Assembly: GCA_022360535.1 (NCBI GenBank)
Contig: JAKSCP010000094.1
Coordinates: 1-7,641, forward strand
Direction of reading: 5' to 3'
Length of the DNA: 7,641 bases
DNA from: Pseudomonadales bacterium
Lineage (GTDB): Bacteria; Pseudomonadota; Gammaproteobacteria; Pseudomonadales; Pseudohongiellaceae
Shown: piece by piece, positions 5,655 through 7,641 of the stretch
Position numbering within the stretch: position 1 is the first letter of the stretch
Layout: each line of letters opens with the position of its first letter
Notes under the pieces: model-generated
Database searches by the model: none
What the model saw: the letters and a program-made list of their open reading frames with translations, nothing else
Told to the model about the DNA's origin: nothing
Position numbers and translations under genes: made by a program

Positions 5655-6596
5655 GTGTCCTCTGGAAAGTCGCAAGCTTTTCTAGTTCTCTGGTTAGTTC
5701 TTTCTACAGGAGTGAGGGCGGCAGAATTCGATAACGGGATTCCATTGGATCTCGCGAAGGCGCTTATTGAAGTCCCTCACACAGGTGAAGTGCGCTTCTA
5801 TGATGAACCGCCACCGGCCTTTCCTGAGGTTACAGTGCCCAGCCATTTTTCTTTTGTGGGCGGTATGGAAATGGCAGAGGCCGGACTTGTCCGCATTGTG
5901 CTCAAAAGTCAGCATTCACTTAGTGAAGGCTTAGAACTTCTTACTGCCTCTCTGCAAGAGGACGGATATGTCTTAGTGCCGAAAATGCCAGCACGTCAAC
6001 GGGGATTTATCTCCGATGCCTCTGAGACGATGATTCAAAACCTTTGTAATGATGATAAGGGTGCGCTGACGATACGGGCACTGAGTAGGGGAGGCCCAGA
6101 TGTTTTCTATTCAATCAGTGGCAGTCGAACGACGGTTGATGCATCAGGAAACACCTGTGGTGATCGAGTCAGGAGGAGAAATGAATTTGTTGACTCCATG
6201 AACCAGAGAAGGAACTCGGGGATTCGAGCCGAATTGCCCATAATGTCAATGCCTCTGGAGGAGGGCTCCGCATCCACCGGAGTGATTGTTGGCACCAGAT
6301 CCAGTGGCGGTGATGACTACTACGAGATCTCCAGCCAACTAAAATCAGGCCAGTCAGCTTCCCACATCCACAACCACATCACAGATCAACTTATTGATCA
6401 GGGATGGGAACAGGTTCAGGAACTGAGTGAGCAGGAAAGCAATTGGCGGACTACTGTTGAGAGTCGATTGGTGTTCGGTGAACTTGTCATCAGGAAAGTA
6501 GACGAAGAAACACTGAATCTGTATTTCAGAATTAGCAACAATGACGGACTTATAATCGAGGAAAGCAGACTAAGGTATTCACCCCGCAGAATTTAG
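5655..6596 (+). CDS. Secreted protein of unknown function with a duplicated domain
   Basis: I do not recognise a named family for this 313-residue protein. It starts with GTG. Residues 1-22 form a signal peptide (Lys5, hydrophobic core FLVLWLVLSTG, cleavage after VRA22), so the mature protein should be periplasmic. The mature part appears to contain two diverged copies of one unit. The first spans about 64-157, with SLSEGLELLTASLQEDGY (88-105) as its helix. The second spans about 190-294, with SASHIHNHITDQLIDQGW (234-251). Each copy goes strand, helix ending in a D-x-G-aromatic turn, a Q/E-rich loop, then two strands (ALTIRALS..FYSIS in copy 1; ELVIRKV..LYFRIS in copy 2). Its only two cysteines, Cys131 and Cys168, flank the end of the first unit and could form a disulfide in the periplasm. 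The gene lies 112 bases after the hydrolase gene; a shared transcript is possible but not shown. Confidence 0.85.
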   Translation: MSSGKSQAFLVLWLVLSTGVRAAEFDNGIPLDLAKALIEVPHTGEVRFYDEPPPAFPEVTVPSHFSFVGGMEMAEAGLVRIVLKSQHSLSEGLELLTASLQEDGYVLVPKMPARQRGFISDASETMIQNLCNDDKGALTIRALSRGGPDVFYSISGSRTTVDASGNTCGDRVRRRNEFVDSMNQRRNSGIRAELPIMSMPLEEGSASTGVIVGTRSSGGDDYYEISSQLKSGQSASHIHNHITDQLIDQGWEQVQELSEQESNWRTTVESRLVFGELVIRKVDEETLNLYFRISNNDGLIIEESRLRYSPRRI

Positions 6597-6782
6597 CTAA
6601 AGGAAACAAAGGACTCTCATAAAGTAATAAATTAGTATCAGTTCCTGTGTTAAGAGCTGGTTGGCTAACACCAAATCTCTTGTAATTCTGACTTCAAAAA
6701 CCGTTCCTCTGTCATGTTTTGTTATCTTATGATGTCCCCCAATTGCTTAGTGCCGCTAGAAATATGATGAATACAGGCGTGT
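6597..6782. other. Intergenic region before the methyltransferase gene
   Basis: No gene is seen. GTGTTA (6647-6652) and TAACAC (6666-6671) could pair as a 6-bp hairpin with a bulged GC extension, but no T-run follows, so it is at best a weak end for the preceding transcript. TATGAT (6763-6768) is a fair -10 box about 30 bases before the start codon. The only -35-like word near it (TTGCTT, 6743-6748) is 14 bases away, too close for a normal promoter. A promoter of some kind is likely here, since the next gene has its own strong ribosome site. Confidence 0.35.
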
Positions 6783-6790
6783 TAAGGAGG
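6783..6790 (+). promoter_or_regulatory. Strong Shine-Dalgarno for the methyltransferase gene
   Basis: TAAGGAGG is a near-perfect anti-16S match placed 7 bases before GTG 6798. It fixes that codon as the start and rules out the in-frame TTG at 6792, which would be only 1 base away. Confidence 0.85.
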
Positions 6791-6797
6791 TTTGTCT

Positions 6798-7641
6798 GTG
6801 AAATTGAATGAATTCAGCAAATCGATCGCCAAGGAAATGGACGATCAAGGTCTCTCGGAAATTATCGGGGGAAGTGGTAACACAGTTGCTGGCTGTGAGG
6901 ACCTATTTACTGCAGTCCAGCATCTCGCGCTTGTTAATCCCGATATGAAAGTTTTGGATTTTGGTTCAGGGTGTGGAAGATTAGCAGTGCCAATGATGCA
7001 ATTTCTTTCTGAGCAAGGCGCTTTTGTTGGCGTGGACATCATTCCAAAATTAGTGGCTTTTACCAATGAAAAAATTGCATCCCAATATGAAAACTGCAGT
7101 TTCTATTTAAGTGGTGATAAGAATAAGCTCTACGACAAATTCATGGACGTGCAAAATCAAGATCTGGTTCCGGTCAAACAGCTCGATGAGTTTGCTAAAA
7201 GCAGTTTCGATATTATTTCCGCATTTAGCGTGTTCACCCATCTTACGAATGAAGAAGCGAGTGAGTACTTAAAGAAATTTCGATCCTTAATTAAACCGAC
7301 CGGAAAAATCATCATTAGTTGTTTTTTGATCAACCACTCTTCAAGGGATTATCTGAGGGCAGGGAAGTCCACTATCCCTTTCTCTGATGATGTGTTCAAA
7401 AGCAAAGATGTCTATTACTACGCTCACGACGGGGAACTTACGGCCGTTGGATACGAAGAAGAGAATTTTCAGAACATTGCTTTCGAAGCGGGGTTAGAGC
7501 CATTTGTGACATACCACGGGCACTGGTGCGGAAGACCGATACGCCATTTTTACCAGGATATTGTCGTCTTATCTCCGAGTCCTGAATTGCCGGAGAGTTT
7601 TGACTGCGACACCTATTTGAAATTGAATCCGGATATTGTTG
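6798..7641 (+). CDS. Class I SAM-dependent methyltransferase, C-terminus beyond the window
   Basis: The frame is open from GTG 6798 to the right edge (281 codons), so the gene is partial. It has the class I SAM-binding pattern: motif I VLDFGSGCGR (52-61), the acidic end of strand 2 in GVDIIP (Asp80), FDIISAFSVFTHL (137-149) in the motif IV region, and the strand GKIIISCF (169-176). The SVFTHL variant is one I associate with methyltransferases of glycan and surface-polysaccharide loci. There is no signal peptide, so it acts in the cytoplasm. After the catalytic domain (to about 259) the text becomes PELPESFDCDTYLKLNPDIV, with the YLxxNPD[VI] motif found as short repeats in large glycan-related enzymes and surface proteins. 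The gene may therefore continue into an NPD-repeat region or a second domain. Methyl acceptor unknown. Start supported by a strong Shine-Dalgarno. Confidence 0.85.
   Translation, partial: MKLNEFSKSIAKEMDDQGLSEIIGGSGNTVAGCEDLFTAVQHLALVNPDMKVLDFGSGCGRLAVPMMQFLSEQGAFVGVDIIPKLVAFTNEKIASQYENCSFYLSGDKNKLYDKFMDVQNQDLVPVKQLDEFAKSSFDIISAFSVFTHLTNEEASEYLKKFRSLIKPTGKIIISCFLINHSSRDYLRAGKSTIPFSDDVFKSKDVYYYAHDGELTAVGYEEENFQNIAFEAGLEPFVTYHGHWCGRPIRHFYQDIVVLSPSPELPESFDCDTYLKLNPDIV

Noticed and set aside
6215..6235. GGGATTCGAGCC resembling a tRNA T-arm
   Set aside because: It sits inside the secreted protein gene with no acceptor, D or anticodon arms around it.
5055..6255. TGTCAATGCCT word shared by the hydrolase (about 5059) and the secreted protein gene (about 6244)
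   Set aside because: An 11-base match inside coding sequence, encoding MSMP in both; no flanking similarity, so not a repeat element.
1..7641. CRISPR array, toxin-antitoxin, phage or defence island, complete insertion sequence
   Set aside because: No regularly spaced repeats, no transposase or integrase reading frame and no such gene pairs were found on either strand.

Overview
The window looks like part of a chromosome from a Gram-negative proteobacterium, most likely a gammaproteobacterium. The pointers are a lipoprotein signal with a lipobox, a periplasmic protein with a type I signal peptide, a multi-PAS membrane histidine kinase, an AraC-type regulator with a GyrI-like effector domain, and palindromic repeats of the kind associated with REP elements. 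Base composition is moderate. The genus cannot be named from this sequence alone.

Layout. Positions 1-219 hold no gene I can support. A strong symmetric terminator hairpin (220-255) is followed at once by a small + strand gene for an 81-residue protein of unknown function (289-534). A palindromic repeat (561-624) separates it from a convergent, minus-strand gene for an orphan sensor histidine kinase with an N-terminal 7-helix membrane domain and three PAS-like regions (622-3135). A second, related repeat in the same orientation (3286-3350) lies on the other side of the kinase, in the divergent interval before the next gene, so the kinase is bracketed by the two copies.

The rest is on the + strand: an AraC/Rob-like regulator with a C-terminal GyrI-like domain (3397-4335), a predicted lipoprotein alpha/beta hydrolase of the RdmC/methylesterase type (4532-5542), a secreted protein of unknown function built from two diverged copies of one domain (5655-6596), and a SAM-dependent methyltransferase that runs off the right edge (6798 onward). 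The methyltransferase ends, where the window is cut, in the start of a YLxxNPD motif like those in surface-glycan enzymes.

How they may work together. The intergenic gaps (112 to 201 bases) suggest separately controlled units rather than one tight operon. The AraC-GyrI regulator next to the lipoprotein hydrolase could be a small-molecule-responsive pair. The envelope theme (sensor kinase, lipoprotein, periplasmic protein, putative glycan methyltransferase) is suggestive but not proof of one pathway. I see no clear new multi-gene system. The most unusual items are the repeat-bracketed kinase, the duplicated-domain secreted protein and the methyltransferase with an NPD-motif extension.
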